Assembly (NCBI GenBank): GCA_018267285.1
Contig: JAFDYU010000012.1
Location: 124,001 to 188,000, forward strand
DNA: 64,000 bases
Direction: 5' to 3'
Origin: Bacteroidota bacterium
GTDB lineage: Bacteria; Bacteroidota; Bacteroidia; Cytophagales; Cyclobacteriaceae
Below, one piece after another: positions 17,718 to 27,323 of this stretch. Every line of letters begins with the position of its first letter. Within the stretch, counting starts at the first letter, position 1. A program made the position numbers and the translations under genes. A model generated the notes under the pieces. It made no database searches. It was not told the DNA's origin and was given only the letters and a program-made list of their open reading frames with translations.

Positions 17718-20438
17718 TTAGATCATCGTCTTTGCTTTGGTAATAACCGCCTCAAGGCCGGCTAGGTTTTTACCACCGGCCGTAGCATAAAAAGGTTGGC
17801 CACCCCCATTGCCTTCAATTTCTTTAGCCAGTTCTTTAACCATGTTGCCCGCGTGGTATTTTTTTGCAGCTTCCAGCGTTTCCCCTATCATCACCGAGAC
17901 TAACGGTTTACCGTCAACATCGGCAGCCAAAATCAACAGCAGATCTTGAAACTGATTACGAAGGCCGTACGCAATGTTTTTTAAAGTATCGGCATTTGGA
18001 ACACTGATCTTTTCAGCGATCAACGTGTGACCATTTGACTTCATTGCTTTGCTCACCAGTTCATCTTTCAACAAATTGGCTTGCTGCTGATAAACAGCTT
18101 CCAATTTTTTGTCGAGCTGGTGTTTTTCTTCAATTAGATTTTGAAGCGAAGCCGCGATGTCTTTGGGGTTTTTTAATAAGGATTTCAGTTCACCAAGCAA
18201 ACTCAGCGAATCATTTACAAATTCTTGAGCACCTTCGGCAGTCACCGCTTCAATCCTGCGCACACCTGCCGCTACCGAGCTCTCAGAAACGATCTTGAAT
18301 AAACCGATTTTCCCGGTTGCCGATACGTGCGTGCCTCCACAAAGCTCAACCGAAAATTTCGGGTCGAATGTAATTACACGAACGAAGTCGCCATATTTTT
18401 CTCCAAAGAGTGCCATCGCGCCAAGCTGTTTAGCTTTTTCGATGGGAACGTTTCGCTGTTCGTTCAGCACGATGTTCTCACGGATTTTTTCGTTCACGAT
18501 CCTCTCTACTTTGGAAATTTCTTCCGTAGTCATCGCAGCAAAATGAGAAAAGTCGAAGCGCAAGATTTTTTCGTTAACGAGCGATCCTTTTTGTTCTACG
18601 TGTTTGCCCAGCACTTGGCGCAACGCTGCGTGGAGCAAGTGCGTGGCCGAGTGGTTGTCCATGGTGAGTTCGCGCTTGCGCACATCCACTCGTGCAACAA
18701 AAGCAGATGAAATACTCTCGGGGAGTTTTTCGGTGAAATGAACAATCAATTCGTTTTCTTTTTTCGTATCGGTTATGAAAATTTTTTCGTTCACCGATTC
18801 AATCACGCCCGTATCGCCAACCTGCCCACCGCTTTCGGCATAGAAAGGGGTTTTATCGAATACCAATTGAAAAAGTTCTTTGTTCTTTTGCTTGATCTTT
18901 CGATACTTAACAATTCTTGCTTCGTTTTCTAAATTTTCATAGCCTATAAATTCGGTTTTTTCATCTTTGCCAATCAAAATCCAGTCTCCCGTTTCTTTGG
19001 CAGCATCTGCTTTGGATCGGGATTTTTGCTTTTGCATTTCATCTTGAAAACCTTGCTCGTTTATACTCCATCCCCTTTCTCTTGCAATAAGAGATGTTAA
19101 GTCTACTGGAAAACCAAAAGTGTCATATAGCTCGAATAGAATTTGGCCACTAACCTGAATCTCTTTATTTTCTTTAATCAACTTCTCAACGTATTCGGCT
19201 CTTAGATTATGAATTTTGATTTTATCATGGACTGAATCGGAAGTGAATTTGTCATTTGCTATCTGAGTATAAATCATATTGGGCAAGTTGTCTATCAACT
19301 TTAGCCCCTTCTCTAGTGTCCTTAAAAAAGAAATCTCTTCTTCGTGCACCACACGCTCCACGTACTCTTCTTGTTTATGCAGTTCAGGAAAAACATCTTT
19401 CAGTTGCAACGCCAACAACGGCACCAATCGGTACAGGAAAGGCTCTTTAAAATTGAGGTACGAAAACCCATAGCGCACGGCTCTGCGTAAAATCCTTCGG
19501 ATTACATAACCCGCGCCTGTGTTGCTTGGTAGCTGCCCATCGCTGATTGCAAAACTCACAGCACGGATGTGGTCGGCCATTACGCGCACGGCTATGTCTT
19601 TCTTTTTGTCTGATCCGTATGTATAGTTCTGTGCGTGTAGCGCGATAAAATCCATCAGCGGGCGAAAAACATCGGTATCGTAGTTGGAGGTTTTCTTTTG
19701 TATGGCCATGCACAAGCGCTCGAAGCCCATGCCCGTGTCTACGTGTTGTGCCGGAAGTTTTTCGAGCGAGCCATCGGCTTTACGGTTGAACTCCATAAAT
19801 ACCAGGTTCCATATCTCCACAACTTGCGGGTGGTCGTTGTTCACCAACTCCTTTCCGGCTTTGCTTTTAATATCTTCTTCGGGGCGCAGATCAATATGGA
19901 TTTCGGAACAAGGCCCACATGGCCCTTGCTCGCCCATTTCCCAGAAATTATCTTTTTTATTTCCATAAAGAATTCGATCGGCACCGATGTGCTGTTTCCA
20001 AAGATTTTCTGCTTCGGCATCTACCGGCAGGTTTTCTTTTTTGTCGCCACCAAATACGGTTACGTACAAACGCTCTTTGGGCAACTGATATACCTCGGTG
20101 AGCAATTCCCAAGCCCAGGCAATGGCCTCTTTTTTAAAATAATCGCCAAAGCTCCAATTGCCGAGCATCTCAAACATAGTGTGGTGGTAGGTATCGAGCC
20201 CCACATCTTCCAAGTCGTTGTGTTTGCCACTTACGCGCAGACATTTTTGGGTGTCGGCTACTCTATTATATAGAGGAGCGGCATGCCCCAAAAAGTTGTC
20301 CTTAAACTGAACCATACCGGAGTTGGTAAAGAGCAATGTTGGGTCATTTTTCAAGACCAACGGAGCTGAAGGCACAATTTTATGACCTTTGCTTTCAAAA
20401 AAATCAAGGAATTTCTTCCGGATGGTAGCTGAATCCAT
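17718..20438 (-). CDS. alaS: Alanine--tRNA ligase
   Basis: The 906-residue enzyme charges tRNA(Ala). The N-terminal catalytic core opens with SATIRKKFLDFFESKGH and carries the class II motif block FTNSGMVQFKDNFLG. The editing domain has the metal motif HSATHLLHA, with its other ligands in CGGTH. A coiled C-Ala domain ends with GGGQPFYATAGGK. The length is normal for bacterial AlaS (~870-900). The next gene downstream encodes an orphan tRNA-binding-like tail. Confidence 0.97.
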   Translation of the reverse strand: MDSATIRKKFLDFFESKGHKIVPSAPLVLKNDPTLLFTNSGMVQFKDNFLGHAAPLYNRVADTQKCLRVSGKHNDLEDVGLDTYHHTMFEMLGNWSFGDYFKKEAIAWAWELLTEVYQLPKERLYVTVFGGDKKENLPVDAEAENLWKQHIGADRILYGNKKDNFWEMGEQGPCGPCSEIHIDLRPEEDIKSKAGKELVNNDHPQVVEIWNLVFMEFNRKADGSLEKLPAQHVDTGMGFERLCMAIQKKTSNYDTDVFRPLMDFIALHAQNYTYGSDKKKDIAVRVMADHIRAVSFAISDGQLPSNTGAGYVIRRILRRAVRYGFSYLNFKEPFLYRLVPLLALQLKDVFPELHKQEEYVERVVHEEEISFLRTLEKGLKLIDNLPNMIYTQIANDKFTSDSVHDKIKIHNLRAEYVEKLIKENKEIQVSGQILFELYDTFGFPVDLTSLIARERGWSINEQGFQDEMQKQKSRSKADAAKETGDWILIGKDEKTEFIGYENLENEARIVKYRKIKQKNKELFQLVFDKTPFYAESGGQVGDTGVIESVNEKIFITDTKKENELIVHFTEKLPESISSAFVARVDVRKRELTMDNHSATHLLHAALRQVLGKHVEQKGSLVNEKILRFDFSHFAAMTTEEISKVERIVNEKIRENIVLNEQRNVPIEKAKQLGAMALFGEKYGDFVRVITFDPKFSVELCGGTHVSATGKIGLFKIVSESSVAAGVRRIEAVTAEGAQEFVNDSLSLLGELKSLLKNPKDIAASLQNLIEEKHQLDKKLEAVYQQQANLLKDELVSKAMKSNGHTLIAEKISVPNADTLKNIAYGLRNQFQDLLLILAADVDGKPLVSVMIGETLEAAKKYHAGNMVKELAKEIEGNGGGQPFYATAGGKNLAGLEAVITKAKTMI

Positions 20439-20502
20439 TATTTGCCAGGCTTTTACACTATGAAAAATTACCTATATTGCGTGATTGGTCGAAATAAAAG
20501 GC

Positions 20503-20510
20503 CAAAATTA
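20503..20510 (-). promoter_or_regulatory. alaS: Possible alaS -7 element (TAATTTTG on the minus strand)
   Basis: The plus strand reads CAAAATTA, the complement of an exact TAnnTTTG. It would start transcription about 58 bases before the alaS ATG. It sits exactly between the arms of a short inverted repeat, AAGGC and GCCTT, which could be an operator. No TTTG -33 element is seen at the usual distance. Confidence 0.38.
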
Positions 20511-20549
20511 GCCTTAGTAAAGGCATAATAAAAGGAAAATCTGTTTAGA

Positions 20550-21518
20550 ATGCGCGAGCCCCAATACCGTTACAACCCAAAAAGCTTACGTTATGAGCCC
20601 GTGCGTTTTTCAGTTTGGCGAGCGATAAGTTCATTCATCGCCTATGGAGTCTTTGGGTTTCTTTTCTTCGTGGGGCTTAACCTTTTGCTCAATCTGTTCA
20701 TCGAAACAAATGTTGAAAAATCGCTCACGTCCGAAAATCAGGCCTTGAGCAATTACAAAGTTGTGCTTGCTTCGCAGGTTGCAAATTCCAATGAAATACT
20801 TGACAAGCTGAAGGCCGATGAAACCGATCTTCACGAAAAGCTTTTTAAAATACCAACCGAAAACGAGACTGCAAAAATAGAGGAACGAGCACCGATGGTA
20901 GCCGACACAGAAAGCTGGGACGAATCGGTAGAATTGATCGAGCAGCAGTACCTGGAAGTATCGGCCAAAGCCAAACAACAAAATCGTTTTTTTGCCGATC
21001 GGCTGAGCGTAACTAAAAACGACTTTCTTGAATTGGTCAGCCTACCTTCTATTGCCCCTGTAAAAGATTTAAATAATCAGAATTTGGTTTCGGGTTTTGG
21101 TGTGCGGATCAATCCTTTTCACAAAGGCAACTACCACCATGATGGAATGGACATTGCCTTGCCCCAAGGCACAGAAGTACTAGCTACCGGAAATGGCCGA
21201 GTTATTTCTGTTAATAAGTTCAGTTGGCTCAAGGCCGGGTTTGGCAATTATATAGATGTAGACCACGGTTATGGAATGGTTACACGTTATGCTCACTTGG
21301 ATCAGATTAATGTAGTTTGGGGGCAAAAAATTATGCAAGGCCAAGTTATAGGGCTTTCGGGTTCATCGGGCGGTTCTGTAGCTCCGCATTTGCATTACGA
21401 AATTATTAAGCATGGAAAAAACGTAGATCCTCTAACTTATATTATTGAAGGAATCGATGCAAAAAATCATCAACAGTTGGCATTGACAAATAAAAAACAC
21501 AACCAATCTCTAGACTGA
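20550..21518 (+). CDS. M23-family peptidoglycan endopeptidase, membrane-anchored
   Basis: The 322-residue protein has a short cytoplasmic segment (YRYNPKSLRYEP), a membrane helix at ~30-52, a periplasmic coiled region, and a C-terminal LytM/M23 domain. The zinc site is complete: His and Asp in HHDGMDIA, and HLHYEI near the end. The core LATGNGRVISV and RYAHL motifs are intact. It probably cuts peptide cross-links in peptidoglycan during growth. It overlaps the next gene in a TGATG stop/start, so the two M23 proteins are translationally coupled. The two share an N-terminal motif (YxYN...YEP), which marks a tandem duplication. Confidence 0.9.
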   Translation: MREPQYRYNPKSLRYEPVRFSVWRAISSFIAYGVFGFLFFVGLNLLLNLFIETNVEKSLTSENQALSNYKVVLASQVANSNEILDKLKADETDLHEKLFKIPTENETAKIEERAPMVADTESWDESVELIEQQYLEVSAKAKQQNRFFADRLSVTKNDFLELVSLPSIAPVKDLNNQNLVSGFGVRINPFHKGNYHHDGMDIALPQGTEVLATGNGRVISVNKFSWLKAGFGNYIDVDHGYGMVTRYAHLDQINVVWGQKIMQGQVIGLSGSSGGSVAPHLHYEIIKHGKNVDPLTYIIEGIDAKNHQQLALTNKKHNQSLD

Positions 21519-22474
21519 TGGCATTACGTTACTATTACAATTCAGAAACCTGTAAATACGAACCTTCGGTTGTTTCCCCGAGTAAGTTCGTAAAGAAAGT
21601 GTTTAACTTTATAGGGATATCCTTGTTCATTGGCATTTGTGGTTTAGGTTACTACAACTACATGTATCCGCTTGTAGATGAAGTCAACCTTCGGAAAGAG
21701 AATAAGAAATTGAAGGCGGAGTGGCAGGTGATTCATTCTGAGTTGAAAAAAACATCCGATCATTTAGCGGAGATTGAAAAGAACGATGACAGCAATTACC
21801 GAGTGATTTTGAGTATGGACCCGCTTTCGGCTTCTCAGCGCGAGGCCGGTGTCGGTGGTCATGAAAAAGCAAGCGCAGAGATCGATATTCCGCTGATCGG
21901 GTCGGCAATGGATTTTGCATCAAAAATAGAAAGCAGGCTAAATGTTGAAACTCAGTCGATGTCGGAATTAAAAGACCAGTGGGCGGAAAATCAAAAACAG
22001 TGGTCGGCAAGGCCTGCGATACAGCCTATTAGTAATAAAGAATTAATTCATCTCTATTTGGCTTTTGGCGAACGCTTTCTCCCGCAAGATGGTTACTCCC
22101 GCCAACACAACGGTTTGGATTTTGTGGCGCCTTATGGCAGTCCTATTTATGCTACCGGAGATGGTGTAGTTTCCTACGCCAGCGGTGGTACCACCTATGG
22201 AAACGTAGTTTTTGTTAATCACGGCTACAGTTTCGAAACGCGCTATGCCCACATGTCTAAATTTATTGTTACAGTGGGGCAACTGGTAAAACGCGGACAG
22301 GTTTTAGGTTACGTGGGCAACACAGGGCACTCTTTTGGAAACCATTTGCATTATGAAGTGCGCTATCAAAATAATTTTGTCAATCCTATCAATTTTTTTC
22401 AACGCGATTTAAATAATAAAGAGTACGAAAAATTGATTTCGCACGCTATTGACTCTCCTATTTCGTTAGACTGA
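21518..22474 (+). CDS. M23-family peptidoglycan endopeptidase, second copy
   Basis: The 318-residue paralogue of the preceding protein has the same plan: cytoplasmic RYYYNSETCKYEP, a membrane helix at ~28-48, a coiled coil, then LytM/M23. The active site is complete, with RQHNGLDFVAPYG carrying His and Asp, RYAHMSKF, and NHLHYEVRY. Its start overlaps the previous stop by one base (TGATG). The two retain the same domain order but have diverged strongly in the coil, suggesting a heteromeric pair rather than simple redundancy. That is inference. Confidence 0.9.
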   Translation: MALRYYYNSETCKYEPSVVSPSKFVKKVFNFIGISLFIGICGLGYYNYMYPLVDEVNLRKENKKLKAEWQVIHSELKKTSDHLAEIEKNDDSNYRVILSMDPLSASQREAGVGGHEKASAEIDIPLIGSAMDFASKIESRLNVETQSMSELKDQWAENQKQWSARPAIQPISNKELIHLYLAFGERFLPQDGYSRQHNGLDFVAPYGSPIYATGDGVVSYASGGTTYGNVVFVNHGYSFETRYAHMSKFIVTVGQLVKRGQVLGYVGNTGHSFGNHLHYEVRYQNNFVNPINFFQRDLNNKEYEKLISHAIDSPISLD

Positions 22475-22530
22475 TTCGTTTGGTTAGCTAAAATTCTTTT
22501 CTTTGCAGGCTCGTTCCAAAAAATCGAGTC

Positions 22531-23577
22531 ATGCTGAAATTATTATTACCCGTTTTTATTCTACTTGGTTTACAAGCAAAAGCTCAGGTTAGTGATACGA
22601 TAACAATTATTGGTGTGGGCGACATCATGATGGGGAGCAACTATCCCAATGGAGGAACATTGCCCCCCAAAGAAGGTTCTGAATTAATGAAATCGGTGGC
22701 CTCCCTATTAAATAACAGTAGTATAACATTCGGAAATTTAGAGGGCACGTTGCTCGATCAGGGCGGCATTCCAAAAACATGTCGCAATCCAAAAGTATGT
22801 TATGTATTTCGAAGCCCGGAATCGTATGTAAAAAATTTAGTGGATGGCGGATTCGATCTAATTAGTGTTGCCAACAATCATTCGGCTGATTTTGGATGGG
22901 ATGGAAAAGTAAAGACCGCAAAAACACTGAGCTCCGCAGGAATCAATTTTGCCGGTGACGAGTATCGGCCAAGTATAGTCGTAACAAAAAATGGTGTTCG
23001 ATACGGCTTTGCCGCATTTGCACCGAACCCAGGGTGTGCAAACATTAATGATTTAACAGCCGCAAAAAAAATAGTGGCCGACCTTGATTCGATTTGCGAT
23101 ATCGTCATCGTTTCGTTTCATGGTGGTGCCGAAGGGCCTCAGCACGAGCATGTGCCCCGTAAAACAGAAGTCTTTTATGGCGAAAACCGGGGCGATGTTC
23201 ACCGTTTCGCCCATCAAATGATTGACGCAGGCGCTGATGTGATCTTTGGCCATGGCCCACACGTTACCCGTGCAGTGGAAGTTTACAACAATCGGTTCAT
23301 CGCCTATAGCCTGGGCAACTTCTGCACGTATGGGGGCATCAATGTATCTGGAGTTTGTGGTATTGCACCTATTATTAAAGTGTTCACCAACCGCAACGGA
23401 AGCTTTTTCAAAGCAAAAATTATCTCTACCCATCAGCAATTCCTTTCCAATGTTATGATTGACCCTAAGAAACAAGTATTGAAACGCATTCAGCAACTCA
23501 CCCGTGAAGATTTCCCTGAAAAAAATCTTATTATTGATGAGGAAGGCTGGATTACAACTGACCAAAAGCAGAGATAA
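22531..23577 (+). CDS. CapA-family (PGA_cap) metallophosphatase-like exported protein
   Basis: The 348-residue protein has a signal peptide (cleavage near AKAQ) and a CapA-type calcineurin-like fold. The metal-binding motifs are GVGDIMMG, FGNLEGTL, SVANNHSADFG, FHGGAE and FGHGPHV. CapA proteins act in poly-gamma-glutamate or surface polymer handling. Many Bacteroidota homologues are uncharacterised, and no capBC synthase genes are next to it. It sits 56 bases after the M23 pair on the same strand, so an envelope role is likely. Confidence 0.85.
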   Translation: MLKLLLPVFILLGLQAKAQVSDTITIIGVGDIMMGSNYPNGGTLPPKEGSELMKSVASLLNNSSITFGNLEGTLLDQGGIPKTCRNPKVCYVFRSPESYVKNLVDGGFDLISVANNHSADFGWDGKVKTAKTLSSAGINFAGDEYRPSIVVTKNGVRYGFAAFAPNPGCANINDLTAAKKIVADLDSICDIVIVSFHGGAEGPQHEHVPRKTEVFYGENRGDVHRFAHQMIDAGADVIFGHGPHVTRAVEVYNNRFIAYSLGNFCTYGGINVSGVCGIAPIIKVFTNRNGSFFKAKIISTHQQFLSNVMIDPKKQVLKRIQQLTREDFPEKNLIIDEEGWITTDQKQR

Positions 23578-23642
23578 CCACACGCTTATTATTTTTTCTA
23601 TGATGGTTGTACCAACATTAAAGAATTGTTATTTTGCGTGAA

Positions 23643-23655
23643 GTTCTTTTAGAAC
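23643..23655. promoter_or_regulatory. Small perfect dyad upstream of the MerR gene
   Basis: GTTCTTTTAGAAC is a 5-bp inverted repeat around TTT, 20 bases before the chosen MerR start. MerR-type regulators often bind dyads in their own promoters, so this could be an autoregulatory site. The dyad is short enough to occur by chance. Confidence 0.22.
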
Positions 23656-23675
23656 ACCGGAGGCAAATCAGCTAC

Positions 23676-24014
23676 ATGGCATACAAAGAAAAGGAAATCG
23701 AAAAAATATATTATTCGATCGGTGAAGTAGCCGAGCAGTTTAATGTAGCCCCCTCTTTGATTCGCTTTTGGGAATCCGAATTCGACCTCATCCAGCCGAA
23801 AAAGAACCGCAAAGGCAACCGGCAATTCACTAAGGAGGACATCGAAAACGTGCGCACCATCTATCATTTGGTTAAACAAAAGGGATTCACCCTGCAGGGC
23901 GCAAAGGAAATACTAAAAAGCGACTCACAAGCGGTTCGCGATAAAATGGAGATTTACGATTCGCTCAAAAAAATTCGCCAGTTCTTAATCGAAGTGAGAG
24001 ACAAACTTCAATAA
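23676..24014 (+). CDS. MerR-family transcriptional regulator
   Basis: I start the gene at the ATG at 23676 (MAYKEKEIEKIYYSIGEVA). A TTG 14 codons earlier is in frame but unlikely. The 112 residues contain a MerR winged helix-turn-helix (YSIGEVAEQFNVAPSLIRFWE, then IQPKKNRKGNRQFTKEDI) and a short C-terminal helix. There is no effector domain and no metal-binding cysteines. Such short MerR proteins are conserved in Bacteroidota beside dprA or M23 genes, with no known regulon that I can name. It precedes dprA by 63 bases. Confidence 0.88.
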   Translation: MAYKEKEIEKIYYSIGEVAEQFNVAPSLIRFWESEFDLIQPKKNRKGNRQFTKEDIENVRTIYHLVKQKGFTLQGAKEILKSDSQAVRDKMEIYDSLKKIRQFLIEVRDKLQ

Positions 24015-24077
24015 CCGGTAAATCATTCGTTTTTAGCCAAGTAATAGCATCTAACCTAAACGGATACCGGCACACCT

Positions 24078-25184
24078 ATGACCCAAGATCGCCTTTCATT
24101 TCTTGCGCTGCATTTTGTTCCGGGCATTGGCGATTATCTGGTAAAGCAACTGGTGAGCTACTGTGGTTCGGCTGAACAAGTGTTTAAAACACCGAAGGGC
24201 AAACTTATGAAAATACCCGGCATCGGACCGGTTACCGCTGAATCCATCCTTACCCATGCAACTTTTCATCTTGCCGAAAAAGAATTTAAAAAGGCAGAGA
24301 GAGAAGAAACAGAACTACTTTTTTTTACCGACAAAAAATACCCTTCAAGGCTTGCCACTATTGAAGATGCCCCCTCGCTCCTTTATTACAAAGGAAATTC
24401 AAATCTAAACCAGGAAAAATCCGTGGCGATTGTAGGCACACGGCAAGCCACGGAATACGGAAAAGAAATCGTTTCCAGCATTGTCGAAGAACTTAAACCG
24501 CATCAACCACTGATTATTAGCGGCCTGGCCTACGGCATAGACATACAAGCACACAAGCAAGCCATAAAAAATGATTTGCCTACCATTGCAATAATGGGCA
24601 GCGGGCTTGACGTGGTCTATCCGGCTGCGCACAAAGACACCGCTAAGAAAATAGTCAACCACGGAGCTCTCCTCACCGAAAACCATTTTGGCACCAAACC
24701 CGATGCACATAATTTCCCGGCACGCAACAGGATAATTGCCGGTATGTGCGATGTATTGATCGTAGTGGAGGCTGCAGAAAAAGGAGGCGCACTCATAACA
24801 GCTGAAATAGCCAATAGCTACAATAAAGATGTATTTGCTGTGCCCGGTTCACTCGGACAAACCTATTCCGAAGGCTGTAACCGGCTCATCCGCAACAATA
24901 AAGCAACGATCTACACTTCTGTTAAAGATCTTGAATACTTGATGAACTGGACGGTTGAAGCCGCAACCGCTAAAAGGAAATCAAAAATGCCCGAACTGAG
25001 TACGTTCACTAAAGACGAACAGAAAATCCTCCTCCTTCTCCAGGAAAAAAATTCGCCAATATCAATCGATGACCTTGCCATCAAAGCGGCATTGCCCCCC
25101 AGCACGCTCGCCTCTCTCCTGCTCAACCTTGAATTTAGCGGTGTGCTGAAATCGCTTCCGGGTAAACAATACGCTTTGATTTAA
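24078..25184 (+). CDS. dprA: DNA-processing protein DprA
   Basis: The 368-residue protein loads RecA on incoming single-stranded DNA during natural transformation. N-terminal helix-hairpin-helix residues (LMKIPGIGPVTAESIL) precede the Rossmann-like DprA core. The core carries VAIVGTRQATEYG, ISGLAYGIDIQAH and IMGSGLDVVYP. A C-terminal winged helix (residues ~305-368) ends in LLNLEFSGVLKSLPGKQYAL. The length is normal. Its stop codon directly abuts the stop of the convergent HMG-CoA lyase gene with no base between them. Confidence 0.95.
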   Translation: MTQDRLSFLALHFVPGIGDYLVKQLVSYCGSAEQVFKTPKGKLMKIPGIGPVTAESILTHATFHLAEKEFKKAEREETELLFFTDKKYPSRLATIEDAPSLLYYKGNSNLNQEKSVAIVGTRQATEYGKEIVSSIVEELKPHQPLIISGLAYGIDIQAHKQAIKNDLPTIAIMGSGLDVVYPAAHKDTAKKIVNHGALLTENHFGTKPDAHNFPARNRIIAGMCDVLIVVEAAEKGGALITAEIANSYNKDVFAVPGSLGQTYSEGCNRLIRNNKATIYTSVKDLEYLMNWTVEAATAKRKSKMPELSTFTKDEQKILLLLQEKNSPISIDDLAIKAALPPSTLASLLLNLEFSGVLKSLPGKQYALI

Positions 25185-26036
25185 TCAGTGCCGGACAAAT
25201 AGAGTGTCTGCAAGCAGCAATGCTTTTGCAAATTCGTTTTTATTCAAATCCGGGAACGCATTTTTAGTTGACAAGAAATTCAATATGGATTCCGTTGCAA
25301 GGTTGCCTACCAACTCATCTTCGGCCATCGGGCAACCACCAAAACCCCTGATAGCACCATCAAAACGTTGGCAGCCCGAAAGCCAGGCGGCTTCAATTTT
25401 CTCGGTTGCTTTACTTGGGTTTGAATGCAAATGCGCACCAAATTCAATTCCTGGGAATTTAGGTATCAGTGTTTTAAACAAATAAGTAATCTGATCCGGC
25501 TGCGATACGCCAATGGTATCGGCCAACGAAATGATTTCAATTTCTATTGCCTTGAGCTTATAGGAAAATTCCTCAACGATGGAAGCATCGTAGGGATCGC
25601 CATACGGATTGCCAAAGCCCATGCTAATGTAGGTTACCAGGGTCTTGTTGTTTTTTTTGCAAAGTTCCTGTATTGAAGCAACGGTAACCAATGCCTCCTC
25701 AATCGATTTATTGGTATTTCTTTTTTGGAATGTTTCGGATATGGAAAGCGGAAAGCCCAGATAGGCTATTTCTTGAAATTTCAGGGCGTCTTCTGCTCCC
25801 CGGGTGTTGGCCACAATAGCGAGTAACTTCGATTTCGTGTTGGTCAGGTCAAGCCTTTCAAGCACATCGGCCGTATCGCGTAGTTGCGGTATGGCCTTTG
25901 CCGACACAAAACTTCCGAAGTCAATGGTATCAAACCCTACACGCAACAATTGATTGATGTAATCGGCTTTTTTGTCGGTAGGTATAAATTCCTCAATACC
26001 TTGCATGGCATCGCGGGGGCATTCAATAATCTTCAT
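25185..26036 (-). CDS. Hydroxymethylglutaryl-CoA lyase
   Basis: The 283-residue TIM-barrel enzyme cleaves 3-hydroxy-3-methylglutaryl-CoA to acetoacetate and acetyl-CoA at the end of leucine breakdown. The N-terminal CPRDAMQG block holds the Arg-Asp pair that binds metal and substrate. SFVSAKAIPQLRD and GAHLHSN follow. The catalytic Cys is in the flexible loop GFGGCPMAEDELVGN. The family normally reads GLGGCP, so this is intact. It may work with the fused E1 at 50-52 kb in branched-chain amino acid catabolism, but they are not linked. Confidence 0.92.
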   Translation of the reverse strand: MKIIECPRDAMQGIEEFIPTDKKADYINQLLRVGFDTIDFGSFVSAKAIPQLRDTADVLERLDLTNTKSKLLAIVANTRGAEDALKFQEIAYLGFPLSISETFQKRNTNKSIEEALVTVASIQELCKKNNKTLVTYISMGFGNPYGDPYDASIVEEFSYKLKAIEIEIISLADTIGVSQPDQITYLFKTLIPKFPGIEFGAHLHSNPSKATEKIEAAWLSGCQRFDGAIRGFGGCPMAEDELVGNLATESILNFLSTKNAFPDLNKNEFAKALLLADTLFVRH

Positions 26037-26124
26037 TGCATAAATTTAGGAATTACAGGTTGTCTCCTACCAACAATTATCGAATTAACGCACATTCCCT
26101 GATCTCGAAATTGTAAATTGCGCC

Positions 26125-27144
26125 ATGCACTTAGAAAAAAATGTAAGCCTAAAGTCATTCAATACGTTTGGCATCGATGTTACTTCCGATAATTATTGTG
26201 AGGTTCGCACACGAGAAGAGTTTATCGAACTAACCCATACACCTGTGTTTAAAGCGGAGAAGAATCTGATCTTAGGTGGTGGCAGCAATGTTTTGTTTAC
26301 CAAAAATTTTGACGGTTTGGTGATTCGAAATTCGAATAAGGGCATTGAAATTATTTCGGAAACCGACCATGATATTTTGCTTCGAGTAAACTCGGGTGAG
26401 GTTTGGCACAACACCGTTTTGTTTTGTGTTAAAAATAATTGGGGGGGAATAGAAAATCTTTCGCTTATTCCGGGCACAATCGGTGCCGCACCTATACAAA
26501 ACATCGGTGCTTATGGTGTTGAGGTACGGGAAGTAATAGAAAAAGTAGAAGTTATTGAATTTGAATCGGGCGAGATCAGAACGTTTACCAATAAAGAATG
26601 TGAGTTTGGTTATCGCGAAAGTATTTTTAAACGAAAACTGAAAGAAAAGATATTTATTTCAAGTGTTACTTTAAGGTTGAGTAAAAAAAATCATAAGCTC
26701 AACACCTCTTACGGAGCTATTGCAGAAACATTATTGAAGATGAACATCGTGTCGCCCACGATTCAATCGGTGAGCGATGCGGTGATCAAAATTCGATCGG
26801 AAAAGTTGCCCGACTTTACACAACTGGGCAATGCGGGCAGCTTTTTCAAAAACCCGGAGATCGGACAAGAGCAATTTGAAAAAATAAAAAAAGAATTTCC
26901 GTCTATACCTCATTATCCTGCTGCAAATCAGCAAGTTAAAGTGCCTGCCGGATGGCTTATCGAGCAATGTGGCTGGAAGGGAAAGAGAATTAATAATGCA
27001 GGCGTTCACGCTCAACAAGCACTTGTGCTCGTTAATTTTGGTAATGCAAGCGGGGAAGAAATTTTTCAGCTCGCACAAAATATTTTATCATCGGTAAAAG
27101 AAAAATTTTCAATCGCGCTCACTCCCGAAGTGAATATTTTTTGA
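26125..27144 (+). CDS. murB: UDP-N-acetylenolpyruvoylglucosamine reductase
   Basis: The 339-residue FAD enzyme makes UDP-N-acetylmuramate for peptidoglycan. It starts with the family block NVSLKSFNTFGI. The FAD-binding LILGGGSNVLF and NLSLIPGTIGAAPIQNIGAYG blocks follow. The catalytic Ser is in NAGSFFKNP and the C-terminal Glu in LTPEVNIF. The FGYRES tyrosine loop identifies a type I MurB. It is divergent from the lyase gene across an 88-base gap and has no division-cluster neighbours. Confidence 0.95.
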   Translation: MHLEKNVSLKSFNTFGIDVTSDNYCEVRTREEFIELTHTPVFKAEKNLILGGGSNVLFTKNFDGLVIRNSNKGIEIISETDHDILLRVNSGEVWHNTVLFCVKNNWGGIENLSLIPGTIGAAPIQNIGAYGVEVREVIEKVEVIEFESGEIRTFTNKECEFGYRESIFKRKLKEKIFISSVTLRLSKKNHKLNTSYGAIAETLLKMNIVSPTIQSVSDAVIKIRSEKLPDFTQLGNAGSFFKNPEIGQEQFEKIKKEFPSIPHYPAANQQVKVPAGWLIEQCGWKGKRINNAGVHAQQALVLVNFGNASGEEIFQLAQNILSSVKEKFSIALTPEVNIF

Positions 27145-27263
27145 GAGAATAATTCGTGAAATGAATGATGAAGACGTGAGCACAAAAAATGAAAAATGAT
27201 GTTGATAATTTTTTTCTTCAGTTGATTTATTTTTTTGTGATAAAAAAATATTTGCTGAAAATT

Positions 27264-27293
27264 TTTGCAGATTAATTTTTTATTATACCTTTC
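27264..27293 (+). promoter_or_regulatory. Promoter for the 21-residue Lys/Ala peptide gene
   Basis: TTTG at 27264-27267 and TACCTTTC at 27286-27293 are 18 bases apart, close to TTTG-N19-TAnnTTTG with one mismatch in the last base. Transcription would start near 27300, leaving about 24 bases before the ATG at 27324. Confidence 0.5.
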
Positions 27294-27323
27294 GAACAGT
27301 TTTAACCAAAATATTAAAACGCT

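Noticed and set aside
19698-20273. Long plus-strand open frame (191 codons) opposite alaS
   Set aside because: It lies entirely antisense to a certain alaS reading frame, has no start context and no family-like sequence. It is a shadow frame.
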